Shown in pieces: positions 55,596 to 64,000 of a stretch of 64,000 nt of DNA. Source of the stretch: Dysidea avara. Lineage: Eukaryota; Porifera; Demospongiae; Dictyoceratida; Dysideidae. The translations under genes were made by a program, and so were the position numbers. The notes beneath the pieces were generated by a model. It was not told the origin of the DNA. It worked only from the letters and a program-made list of their open reading frames with translations, and searched no databases. The stretch spans positions 22,381,977-22,445,976 of the forward strand of contig NC_089275.1 in the NCBI RefSeq assembly GCF_963678975.1. Direction: 5' to 3'. Positions within the stretch are counted from its first letter, which is position 1; every line of letters starts with the position of its first letter.

Positions 55596-55766
55596 CTTTG
55601 GTCTTGACGCAAAAATTGGTGCTGGGGGTAGCTCTCTGATATCAGGATCCTCCAGTGTGGCTGGAGGTAACTTGCTGATGTCAGGATCCCCCTGTGTGGC
55701 TGGGGGTAACTCGTGGTTTTCAGGATCCCCCTGTGTGGTTGGAGGTAGCTCACTGATGCTAGGATC
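55596..55766 (-). CDS. HECT gene exon 3 with 13-residue repeats
   Basis: Between acceptor TACAG/GATCC and donor AAAG/GTTACT the exon encodes four tandem units of the form DPDISKLPPATLE (39 bp each), then PIFASRPK. Pro- and acid-rich repeats suggest a flexible linker. The unit number may vary between individuals. Confidence 0.6.
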
Positions 55767-55821
55767 CTGTATTAATATAGAAGTACAGTGCACATGCAGT
55801 CAAAAAATATAAGCAACTTAC

Positions 55822-56316
55822 TTGAAGGTCTCTTTTAATATAAACAAAGCCCTTAGCTCCATAGCTAATGATCGCATCTCCATCTTTCTCCTGATCCTCA
55901 GCTTTTTGAAAATGGTGAGCACCATCAATTGACTGGTACTCAAAAGCTGTCAAATTAACATGGGAGAAAGCTTTCAGGACTGCTCGTTTGACATCAGTGG
56001 CTGACATTGTTCTAACAATATCGACTTTCATTATCTGCTTGCTGTCCTTTAATGCTGTTCTGTGCTTTCCCCTTGGTATTCCTTTAACATTGCTGGCAAC
56101 CAATACAAAGGAAATTTTGCTGGGTTTCAATCTGGGATTTCCTTTCTCTTTTTGATGACGACTAAAAGCTATGCACTGGGCTGTTGGATCAAATGCAGGA
56201 CTGAGCCGTGGTTGTTTTGCAGTTGATGAAGGAAACAACTCAGCCAATGCTTGTACATGCTTCTGAGATGGACTTTTGAGTGACTTCACAATGTCAGAAG
56301 CTTGTGATACCAGATG
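55822..56316 (-). CDS. HECT gene exon 2
   Basis: The exon starts after TTGTAG and ends CTTCAA/GTAAGT. It encodes a Ser-rich start (SPSQKHVQALAELFPSS) and a compact part: ISFVLVASNVKGIPRGK, a long basic helix, FSHVNLTAFEYQSIDGAHHF and GAKGFVYIKRDLQ. I see no domain that I can name. It lies before the repeat-bearing exon 3. Confidence 0.62.
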
Positions 56317-58075
56317 CTACAATTACAAAAATGAATATTAACAACATCATTATTGTATGCAACACTTTTCTAGTTAGGTAGTATGTGAGTGTACTATAGT
56401 TGCACTGATGATCATTATTACCTGTTTTACTAGAAGTTTAACCAAAGGTTAAACTTTAAGTGACCATGGCAATGGCGAGCACAGAACTGGAGGTTGGACA
56501 CTATGCATGGTATTCATTAGAAGGTGTGAGTAAACAACCAACACAAAGCTTAGGGGCATAGCTTAGGTAAACTACCTATTCTAGATTATTCTTAACAACA
56601 ACATGATAGCAGTGGTTGTATATGCAGAACTCAGAGTCATTTACCTCCCCCCGGGTCCCTCCCCTTCCACTAACTCATAGTTTCTATTGATGGTGGGTTA
56701 GTGTGACATGGGTCGCGCTGTAGCAATATTGGCTAGGAGGGACCATGAGGGCTTCTGGCTTTCCATGGTTGTTGGGGACCATGACCCTATCTTGGCGGGG
56801 TCACATGGTTAAGGCTACAGTGCTCTAGCCCATTCTCCCAATTTCTCAAACTTACATTGTGTGGTGTCACCTGATAACAAGTTAACATAATGGGTAATCA
56901 GTAGTAATGGGCTGTGGCCAACAGACACCTGCACTGGAGGGCTGGTTCAGGTATGTAATTTGTTTATGGTTTGTGGCATCCACAAAGCTAACTCTTTGTA
57001 GAGAGTGATGATTGGAACCTTAATATCTTTATAGGCATTACTTTCAGTGAATTATGAGCAATTGTAACTTGTAGAACCCTACAATAGGCTGTCGGTTAAC
57101 AATCGGTAAACCCGATCAAAATAATATCGGGTATCGGCTCAACTCAACAAGTGGGAATCGGTACAACACTAGAGTGTACTGTAGTGTTGTGGTTAGAGTT
57201 GAATTTGTATTGATACAATATACTAAATATAAACACCGATACCAATCTGATATACCAATACAAGGTGTGATCCAGAAGAACTAAACAGGAAGTTTATGCT
57301 ATATCCATGCTCATTCTATTAGATTTTAAAAGTTCAAAGCAGCTTGCAATACTTGTTGCCCATGGTGGTGTGGCCTCCATTAACAACTCAGACAGTAAGG
57401 CACTGACAAATACTTTGATGAATGCCCCCACTATGGCTGGTGGTTTCAATGTGTGTTTCTTCTTATCTCATGGCAGCTTTTTATAGCTCTCCAGTGATTT
57501 TTGTTGTTTGGCTGGTATAACATGGACAGTATCCACAATGATGTCATAATTAGCAAAATAGTCATGTTAGTGTGGCAGCTTAACAACTATGAATACAGCA
57601 AGTATTGTTCATAGTGTTATAACGATCACAAAGGTATAAGAAGCATAGTAGCTAAACGTGTTGTGACAATGCAAAACAGCTTCTAACCAGGAATGTAGAC
57701 CAAAACTCTTAATGGGTACATTCATTTGTACTGTATTTACAGTATATTCTTTCCGCCCTATTCAACTTTAAAATGCCACCAGTATAGCAAAACAGAATAC
57801 CTCGCTGTACACTAGTTGCAACTTGTATATTCCTATAAGGCTTCCTATAGCAAAGCGCTTTATTTTATCACCAATATGGTATACATCGAAGTAGTGGTAC
57901 CATAACAATGCAGCTGAAATAATACTGGCATTCTTGTTCCAAGTCATCGCTACCATGCAGTTAAACTTATGATGTAAATACAGTTAGCTAGCTTTATCAT
58001 TAATTTTCATACAGTACCTACGGTTACCATGAGCGGATGCAAATGCTTTATTTGAAAATGAAAAATGAAGCTCAC
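56317..58075 (-). other. Intron 1 of the HECT gene
   Basis: 1.76 kb without a supported gene. Near 57085-57250 repeats of ATCGGGTATCGG and CGATACC-like sequences suggest a small decayed MITE. No other repeat boundary is recognised. Confidence 0.4.
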
Positions 58076-58456
58076 CTTGCCTTTAGCTGTATCAAAATCT
58101 CTAGTATCTCTCTTTCTATCCACCGTGCTTAGTGCACTACACTGCGAGCCTGCCTGTGAGTCTTGCAGCCCGTCTTGCAGAGTGCAAATTAGGCGATCTC
58201 CATTCACCACCTGTTCAATATCCGACACATCTACATAAGTATTCCATTTAGCATCCCAACGCTGCAAAATATACACATTTTTGCTACTATGAGGTCCTCC
58301 AGGCTCGCATGAAAAATAGGCAAGGATGCCATCTTTCCCAACTTTCCCCAACTCATTCTCCACGCTGAACACCAAGTGATCTTTATCAATTGTTAGCACC
58401 CTACGTGACTCGCCAATCTCTAAGAGAACTTCTATTCTATCCGCTTCCACTTCCAT
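58076..58456 (-). CDS. HECT gene exon 1 (N-terminal domain)
   Basis: The ATG at 58454-58456 opens MEVEADRIEVLLEIGESRR. A compact domain follows (FSVENELGKVGKDGILAYF, YILQRWDAKWNTYVDV, VVNGDRLICTL), resembling the PB1/ubiquitin-like N-termini of sponge and cnidarian proteins, though I cannot name it. The donor is AAG/GTGAGC. Upstream CATATAAAA in module R2 may be the TATA box. Confidence 0.65.
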
Positions 58457-58554
58457 TATCTTGATAGTACATCTACGTGACAGTAATGCGCGCGCAGCTG
58501 CATATTAATTAGAGTCTAGACTGTGGTCGCAAATTTAAATTCTTTTTTATATGC

Positions 58555-58724
58555 TCGGAAAATAAGCCATTATAAAAATAAGAGCTGTTATTTTCAGGGA
58601 AATAGGGATTTTTAATCCAAGATAATAGCTTATTTTCTGGGATAATAAGCTTATTTTCTGGGATAATAAGCTTATTTTCTGGGAAAATAAGTGGCGATTT
58701 TTGTTACAAACGGCGTGCCATACG
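58555..58724 (-). promoter_or_regulatory. Promoter-proximal module R2 upstream of the HECT gene
   Basis: This is the inverted counterpart of module R1 (44133-44285). It contains three tandem 21-bp units (AAGCTTATTTTCTGGGATAAT on the plus strand). On the minus strand, it ends in GCATATAAAA about 90 bp before the HECT gene ATG. Position and TATA-like sequence suggest a core promoter; a mobile repeat that brought a promoter is also possible. Confidence 0.55.
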
Positions 58725-59036
58725 GAAGGAAGAAAATGTTTTAAGTTTGTTTCGTCACCTTTTGATTCTTCAACAGCCAAGACATCCGGGGTAACAGATT
58801 TGTCCGCGTCATCTGTTTTACAGCCTAGTGTTGCTTTAGATAATTAGTACATCATCTTGCTTAGTGGATACTTTGGATACTGGCAAGGTTTTGACTCCCG
58901 TGGTTGCTTGTACTGAGTCAGTTGCTTCTGTCAGCAATGTTTCAATTAACACTTCACCAGTGCCAGTCAACAAGTCCTTAGTTAGTGTTCCACCATCTTT
59001 AGTCAGCAAATCCTCAATTGATATTTCACCACCTAC

Positions 59037-59261
59037 AGTCAGCAAGACCTCAGTTAGTACTTCACCATCTACAGTCAGCAAGTCCTCAGTTAGTACTTCA
59101 CCATCTACAGTCAGCAAGTCCTCAGTTAGTACTTCACCATACATCTACCGTCAGCAAGTCCTCAGTTAATACTTCACCATCTACAGTCAGCAAGTCCTCA
59201 TCACCATCTACAGTCAGCAAGTCTTCAGTTAGTACTTCACCATCTACAGTCAGCAAGTTTG
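59037..59261 (+). repeat. ~36-bp coding minisatellite, left part
   Basis: Units of ACAGTCAGCAAGTCCTCAG plus TTAGTACTTCACCATCT (36 bp, 12 codons, SKSSVSTSPSTV) repeat about six times. The same array continues at 63208-63510, on the other side of LINE B, with variants that add SVSESSVDNLV. One unit is shortened by 15-18 bp. Confidence 0.8.
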
Positions 59262-60145
59262 ATGCCACTAAAGACACTGAAGGGCAAGAAGCAATTTTTT
59301 GTGAGGGTGAATGTGATGCTTGGCTCCACAGGCAGTGTGCTGGACTGTCCCAAAGGCTTTTCAAAATTTACCACGATCGAGATGATCCTTTCTACTGCCC
59401 CAACTGTCGTCTTATTACACAAGAGCACCAAATGCAAGAACTCAAGTCCATCATAGAAAGCCTTCACAAAAAGGTATCGGAGCTAAAGGCTCAATCCAAG
59501 GATACTACAGATCTCCCTAATTCCGTTCAAGAGTCACAGGATGGGATCCCCCATCCTACCTCTGGTGTGCCTACTGAACCTGCTACTATCAGATCTGTAC
59601 AAGTGCCAGCAATCACTGCTTCCAAGAAAACAGATAACAAAGCATACAATGATCGTAAGTTTAATGTAGTCATTTATGGCATAAATGAATGTGACAAGGG
59701 TACCAACAGATCTGAAAAGCAAAGTCAAGATTTACATAATGTTACAACAATTGTCACTGAAGGTGATAATACCATCAATCCCCTTTCAATTCGAGACTTA
59801 CTGAGGCTAGGAAAATATCGAGAACAAGCAAATAAACCTCGCCCAATACTACTTAGATTAACCCGCACAATAGATGTATCAATTCTACTATCAAAGGCCG
59901 CAAAGTCTCTTCCTAAAGGCATCAGAATTAAGCCTGATATGACACGTGAAGAAAGGCACATTGAATCACTCCTGCTTAAAGAAAGGTGGTCCCTAATTCA
60001 ATCTGGACTTGATCGTAGGGCAATCAGAATCCGTTCCGACAAAATTTTTGTAAATAACAAACTACATGGCCAAGTTGTGAATTCCTCATATGTACCTCAT
60101 CATCTTCAGACCACTGTATCCGGAATGGACACTTCTAATAATTGA
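59262..60145 (+). CDS. LINE B ORF1 (5'-truncated; PHD-like finger, coiled coil)
   Basis: The LINE part of the frame begins FDATKDTEGQEAIFC. It encodes the second half of a PHD-like finger (CEGECDAWLHRQCAGL, then YCPNC), a coiled coil (HQMQELKSIIESLHKKVSELKAQ), a Pro/Thr-rich linker and an RNA-binding ORF1-type domain (FNVVIYGINEC... LSIRDLLRLGKY... RPILLRLTR... SKAAKSLPKGIRIKPDMT). Such proteins bind LINE RNA as a chaperone. The first Cys pair of the finger is lost by truncation. In frame it is fused to upstream minisatellite codons, which is accidental. ORF2 starts 55 bp downstream. Confidence 0.8.
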
Positions 60146-60199
60146 CTACCCCCCACAGTAATTAACCGCACTACAGCAGAAATTAACAACACTAATTCT

Positions 60200-63073
60200 A
60201 TGGACTGTTCAAGCAACAATAAACTATCAATTTTTTATACCAATCCCAGAAGTATTGTCAACAAACTACAACAATTTCAATCACTAGTGTACTCCAAATC
60301 CTTCGATATCATAGCTATAACAGAAACCTGGCTAACTGATAGTATATTTGACAACGAAATTTTACCTACCAATTACACAATTTTTCGTAATGATCGCTCC
60401 TCTCGTGGTGGCGGTGTACTAATTGCAGTCAATAATAGAATTTCATGTACACACATGACTTCTCCCGATGATTTAGAAATCATAGGCGTCCAATTAAATT
60501 TGAACAATCCATTTGCTGTGTGGGTAACCTATGTACCTCCCAACTCTACTACTACCGATTACAATAACCTTTTCAACTTCCTAAATGATTTCCAGAATGT
60601 TCATAATAATCTAATTTTACTGGGCGACTTCAATTTTCCAGACATTGATTGGGACACTTTATCAGGTCATTCTGCAGCTTCGAATCAATTGTGCGATCTG
60701 ATCTTTCAGGCAGGCCTGTGTCAACTAATTGATGTACCGACCCACAAGCAAGGAAACATTCTAGATCTACTTCTTACTAATTTAGAGGATAAAATCGAAG
60801 ATTTACAAGTATATCCTGACCCTCATTTACATTCCGATCACCACAATATCACTTTTTCTGTCAACACCAGTATGAATGGTCTATCAAAATTTGCCCCTTA
60901 CTTTACATTCAACTTTTCAAAAGGAGACTATCAAGGTCTTTGTGATCACATGCTTCATTCGGATTTCATGCCCTGCTATCTAACTCAGGACAGTGAGCAC
61001 ATATGGCATATCATTGAACAGAAATTATTTAAAGGTATGCAATTGTTTATTCCTCAGTACAAGGTCCATTCTAACCAAGACCCAATATGGTATAACTCTG
61101 AGATAAGGCATTGTATCAATCATCTAAGAACACTTCGTCGTAGGTACAAACGCCATCCCACTCATCATGTCTCAAGCATCATTGCTTCTACTGAAGACAC
61201 TCTCATGGGCAAAATTAAGGCAGCTAAACAGAGCTTTGAATCACACCTCATCAATTCCTATGCTTCATCTAATAACAACAAGATATTTAAGTATCTTAAA
61301 TCTATCACTAAATCCAACAAAATTCCTTCAGTCATGAACCTTGACTCACTGAATGCTAATACTGATTCCAGTAAAGCTAACTTATTTAATCAACACTTTC
61401 ATTCTATTTTTCACAACTCAACCTCACTCCCCAACATTGAAGATCTTCCTACGATGCATGACTCTTTACATTCAATTACTATTACCATTCCAGAAGTCTA
61501 TGAAGCCTTAATTTCACTAGATGTTGAAAAATCTGCCGGAATCGATAACATCTCTCCCAGAGTATTGCAAAGTTGCGCTACAGCGATATGTGAACCACTC
61601 CATCATTTATTTTCACAATCATTACGTCATGCTACATTACCATCATGTTGGAAAATTCATAAAATCGTGCCTATCTTTAAAGCAGGTGACGCCAACAGTG
61701 TTAAGAACTATCGTCCTATTTCATTGTTATCCATTGTATCAAAAGTTTTAGAAAGGTTAATCTTCAGTAAGATCATTACTCACATCAACAAATCTATTAG
61801 TCCATCTCAGTTTGGCTTCACAAAGGGTTGTTCCACACTTCAACAGATGTTAATTCTAACTGACTTCATCACTAACACTTCTTTGCAAACTGATGTTATC
61901 TACCTTGACATCAGCAAGGCCTTTGACACAGTATCACATGCGATTTTACTTCAAAAGCTATGGTCAATTGGAATAACAGGCCCATTATGGTCCTGGTTCA
62001 AGATCTACCTGACTAACCGTTATCAAAGAGTCTCTATTAATAATGTCTACTCTGACTTGTTACCAGTAGTTTCAGGTGTTCCACAGGGGAGCATCCTCGG
62101 TCCGTTATTGTTTCTAGTATATATCAATGATATGTCTGCATATATCCATCAATGCCAGCTTCTAAAGTTTGCAGACGATGCCAAATGTTTTAATCACATT
62201 AAATCGGTTTCTGACAAGGAAAACCTTCAAGAAAACATTACTGCTCTTTTCGCCTGGTCACAGGACAATGACTTAAATTTCAATATAAAGAAATTTATTC
62301 ACTTATCATTCAAACGCAAATTCCACACAACATACTCAATGTCTGATTCCATTATACCTCATGTAGATTCTCACAAGGATCTTGGCATGATACTATCTGA
62401 AGATCTGAACTGGGAGAAACATCATAAAACCATCATTTCCCGTGCTTACAGAACACTTGGTCTAATTCGACGGACATTTGTCTGCAATCATTCACCTACT
62501 ACCTTGGTTAGATTGTACGTATCCCTGGTAAGATCGCAATTACTTTACTGTACTCAGATCTGGCGACCACATTTGATGAAAGACATTGTTAACCTTGAGA
62601 GAATCCAACGCCGAGCCACTAAACACATCCTCAATGACTACACCAGCTGCTACAAAGATCGTCTAATTAACCTGAAGCTCCTTCCCCTCATATACATATT
62701 TGAACTGCAGGACATACTGTTTGCTATCAAGTCACTAAAGTCACCAACCTACCAGTTCAACATCAACAACTTTATCAGTTTCAACTCTTCTACTACTAGG
62801 GCTGGAGCAAGCAATAAACTCTTGATACCTCATCACCTTAACAACACAGCTCGACATTCTTACTTCCATCGGTTACCATCTTTATGGAATGCCATGCCGA
62901 TAATGGATATAAACACATCATATTTTACTCTCAAATCTAAGCTTAAATCATTCTTATGGAATCACTTTCTAACGAATTTTGACGAGAGCAACAACTGTAC
63001 CTTTCACTTCCTTTGTCCTTGCAGAACCTGTCATCAATCCAGACCTCCAGTCACAAACTTCAAACATTTATAA
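60200..63073 (+). CDS. LINE B ORF2: endonuclease and reverse transcriptase
   Basis: The ATG at 60200 opens 957 residues. An APE-type endonuclease (about 1-235) shows FYTNPRSIVNK, DIIAITETWL, ILLGDFNFPDIDW and HSDHHNITF. After a linker the RT shows SAGIDNISPRVL, FKAGDANSVKNYRPISLLS, SQFGFTKGCS, VIYLDISKAFDTVSH, SGVPQGSILGPLLFLVYINDM and active-site FADD. A thumb and C-terminal region ends in a Cys/His cluster (CTFHFLCPCRTCHQSRP). The element would copy its RNA at a nicked target. No stop is present and all key residues are kept, so the protein may still work, although the 5' end of the element is gone. Confidence 0.92.
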   Translation: MDCSSNNKLSIFYTNPRSIVNKLQQFQSLVYSKSFDIIAITETWLTDSIFDNEILPTNYTIFRNDRSSRGGGVLIAVNNRISCTHMTSPDDLEIIGVQLNLNNPFAVWVTYVPPNSTTTDYNNLFNFLNDFQNVHNNLILLGDFNFPDIDWDTLSGHSAASNQLCDLIFQAGLCQLIDVPTHKQGNILDLLLTNLEDKIEDLQVYPDPHLHSDHHNITFSVNTSMNGLSKFAPYFTFNFSKGDYQGLCDHMLHSDFMPCYLTQDSEHIWHIIEQKLFKGMQLFIPQYKVHSNQDPIWYNSEIRHCINHLRTLRRRYKRHPTHHVSSIIASTEDTLMGKIKAAKQSFESHLINSYASSNNNKIFKYLKSITKSNKIPSVMNLDSLNANTDSSKANLFNQHFHSIFHNSTSLPNIEDLPTMHDSLHSITITIPEVYEALISLDVEKSAGIDNISPRVLQSCATAICEPLHHLFSQSLRHATLPSCWKIHKIVPIFKAGDANSVKNYRPISLLSIVSKVLERLIFSKIITHINKSISPSQFGFTKGCSTLQQMLILTDFITNTSLQTDVIYLDISKAFDTVSHAILLQKLWSIGITGPLWSWFKIYLTNRYQRVSINNVYSDLLPVVSGVPQGSILGPLLFLVYINDMSAYIHQCQLLKFADDAKCFNHIKSVSDKENLQENITALFAWSQDNDLNFNIKKFIHLSFKRKFHTTYSMSDSIIPHVDSHKDLGMILSEDLNWEKHHKTIISRAYRTLGLIRRTFVCNHSPTTLVRLYVSLVRSQLLYCTQIWRPHLMKDIVNLERIQRRATKHILNDYTSCYKDRLINLKLLPLIYIFELQDILFAIKSLKSPTYQFNINNFISFNSSTTRAGASNKLLIPHHLNNTARHSYFHRLPSLWNAMPIMDINTSYFTLKSKLKSFLWNHFLTNFDESNNCTFHFLCPCRTCHQSRPPVTNFKHL

Positions 63074-63207
63074 TTAATCAACATAACATTGTATAATTGT
63101 AGATAATTTTGTACTTAGGCAGGCTGATGGTGCAAGTTACCATCAGACCTTTGGTGTCACTTTTCACCATAAAGCATTAAATAAAAAAAATAATAAAAAA
63201 TAAATAA

Positions 63208-63510
63208 TAAGTCCTCAGTTAATACTTCACCATCTACAGTCAGCAAGCCCTCAGTTAGCACTTCACCATCTACAGTCAGCAAGTCCTCAGTTAGTACTTC
63301 ACCATCTACAGTCAGCAAGTCCTCAGTTAATACTTCACCATCTATAGTCAGCAAGTCCTCAGTTAATACTTCATCATCTTCAGTTAGTGAGTCATCAGTT
63401 GATAACTTAGTCAGCAAATCCTCAGTTAATACTTCATCATCTTCAGTTAGTGAGTCATCAGTTGATAACTTAGTCAGCAAATCCTCAGTTAATACTTCAT
63501 CATCTCCAGT
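63208..63510 (+). repeat. ~36-bp coding minisatellite, right part
   Basis: This continues the array of 59037-59261: AAGTCCTCAGTTAATACTTC with CACCATCTACAGTCAGC in about five units. Then two copies of a longer ~66-bp unit follow, carrying TCAGTTAGTGAGTCATCAG and TTGATAACTTAGTCAGC. It is read in the same Ser/Thr-rich frame that leads into the C2H2 fingers. Confidence 0.8.
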
Positions 63511-64000
63511 TACTACAGCCGTTGCAGCTGATGATCCAGATCTTTTGTTATCTTCCCTTGAAGCCAGCCCCAGTCACACCTCATCACCTATTTCAGATCT
63601 AATTGACTGTCCTTTGTGCAATAAGCATTTCTCCTCCTGTTCACATCTCTGGCAGCACATTAATTCTGTTCATATTTCAAGGTCTACCTTTCCACCTGCT
63701 GACTTTTTTGACTCTTGTAATTGTTTGATTTGCTCACAACCTTCCTGCCGTTGGGATTCTCACTTACGTTTTCGTAATTCTGGATGTAGACGTCTTCTGA
63801 GTACAGGAAACCATTGTGGTGCACCACTCGTAAATGCTAATACTGTGTCAAGCATTCCCTTATCTCAGTTGTCCATCCCATGTGCCTCCACTCCCCCTAT
63901 CATTGATGAGCCTTCCTCCACTTCATCTGATCCATTACAAATTGGTTTAAACTCTGTTGCATGTGGCTCTTTTCAAGGTCCTGTGGCTATGGAATCTGAG

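Larger units (their letters stand above)
46081..58456 (-). pseudogene. HECT-type E3 ubiquitin ligase gene, split by a hAT-type element
   Basis: I read about 11 exons: 58456-58076, 56316-55822, 55766-55596, 55541-55476, 55426-55328, 55278-55243, 55194-55060, 55013-54828, 53156-53102, 53048-52838, then after a 5.9-kb insertion 46933-46623 and 46575-46081. Splice sites are GT-AG and phases agree where checked. Parts in order: an N-terminal domain of unknown type, a low-complexity linker with 13-residue repeats, a charged QQDREYEESLQIDRHK helix, a UBX-like fold and a HECT domain with TCPC near the catalytic Cys. HECT ligases pass ubiquitin through that Cys to substrates. The insertion sits inside the HECT N-lobe. 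Across the restored target the frame is off by one and some codons seem missing, so full-length product is unlikely. Type is given as pseudogene for that reason. Confidence 0.72.
59262..63207 (+). mobile_element. LINE B, nearly complete CR1/L2-like element
   Basis: It starts abruptly at TTTGATGCCACTAAAGACAC inside ORF1, after minisatellite, and ends with a GGCTGATGGTGCAAGTTACCATCAG hairpin-like UTR and an AAATAATA tail at about 63207. Minisatellite follows at once (AAGTCCTCAG), so only a very short duplication (AAG) is possible. It is 5'-truncated within ORF1, with ORF2 whole. Old relatives lie at 33480-34560, 32830-32965 and about 47090. Confidence 0.82.
58740..64000 (+). mobile_element. R2-like retroelement, 5' part, split by LINE B
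   Basis: Two pieces (58740-59261 and 63208-64000) share one Ser/Thr-rich frame and one minisatellite. The left piece has SPFDSSTAKTSGVTDLS and VSKSSVSTSPSTVSKSSV repeats, and a 4-base insertion near 59140 shifts the frame there. The right piece continues the repeats, then two C2H2 fingers: CPLCNKHFSSCSHLWQHINSVH and CLICSQPSCRWDSHLRF-NSGC. The frame is still open at 64000. N-terminal C2H2 fingers are typical of R2-like elements, and the C-terminal type is seen at 11390-12492, so this is probably the 5' end of the same family. RT would lie beyond the window. Confidence 0.6.

Noticed and set aside
58864-59169. Separate Ser/Thr-rich repeat protein gene
   Set aside because: The frame and repeats continue on the far side of LINE B into C2H2 fingers, so it is part of the R2-like element.

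Overview
The window looks like AT-rich genomic DNA from an invertebrate animal, most likely a sponge (demosponge). This is inferred from short introns, a HECT ligase gene of a type I associate with sponges and cnidarians, and a very dense load of CR1/L2-like LINEs, MITEs and Helitron-like elements. No species-diagnostic marker is present. There are few host genes: a single-exon seven-transmembrane receptor (5246-6346, minus) with a degraded paralogue facing it (337-1129, plus), and a multi-exon HECT E3 ubiquitin ligase gene (58456 down to 46081, minus). An integrase-like gene (44419-46001, plus) lies tail-to-tail with the HECT gene. Almost everything else is transposon.

Region by region. 1-8.1 kb holds the receptor pair, a truncated LINE copy, two MITEs and a 3' fragment of an R2-like retroelement. 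8.1-13.5 kb holds LINE and R2-like fragments. 13.5-24.6 kb is one old LINE copy (called LINE G here) split by two hAT-type MITEs. One MITE carries a Helitron-like element that contains a LINE that contains a CACTA-type MITE. The other carries a Mutator-like element that contains a MITE and a LINE. 24.6-31.2 kb is a pair of Helitron-like elements in opposite orientation, one inside the other, again with insertions. 31.2-41.4 kb holds SINEs, old LINE fragments, MITEs and a third, rearranged Helitron pair. 41.4-46 kb holds a BEL/Pao fossil and the integrase-like gene. 46-58.5 kb is the HECT gene with a 5.9-kb hAT-type element in its HECT-coding exon. 58.5-64 kb is the start of an R2-like retroelement split by a LINE (LINE B) whose second reading frame is whole.

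The clearest results come from reading insertion boundaries by eye. Target-site duplications could be read for hAT (8 bp), Mutator-like (9 bp), Harbinger (TTA), CACTA (3 bp) and mariner-like (TA) elements. The Helitron-like family shows precise insertion between A and T without duplication, supported by rebuilt empty sites. It has an unusual plan: a ~310-bp palindromic head, a linker, a long ~31-bp minisatellite core, a ~0.8-kb tail region and a 3' hairpin.

The strongest unexplained signal is a short cassette built on the palindrome CTCTATTAGAG followed by TATCTCGATC. It recurs at about 14 sites, inside elements whose ends and target sites place them in different transposon superfamilies.
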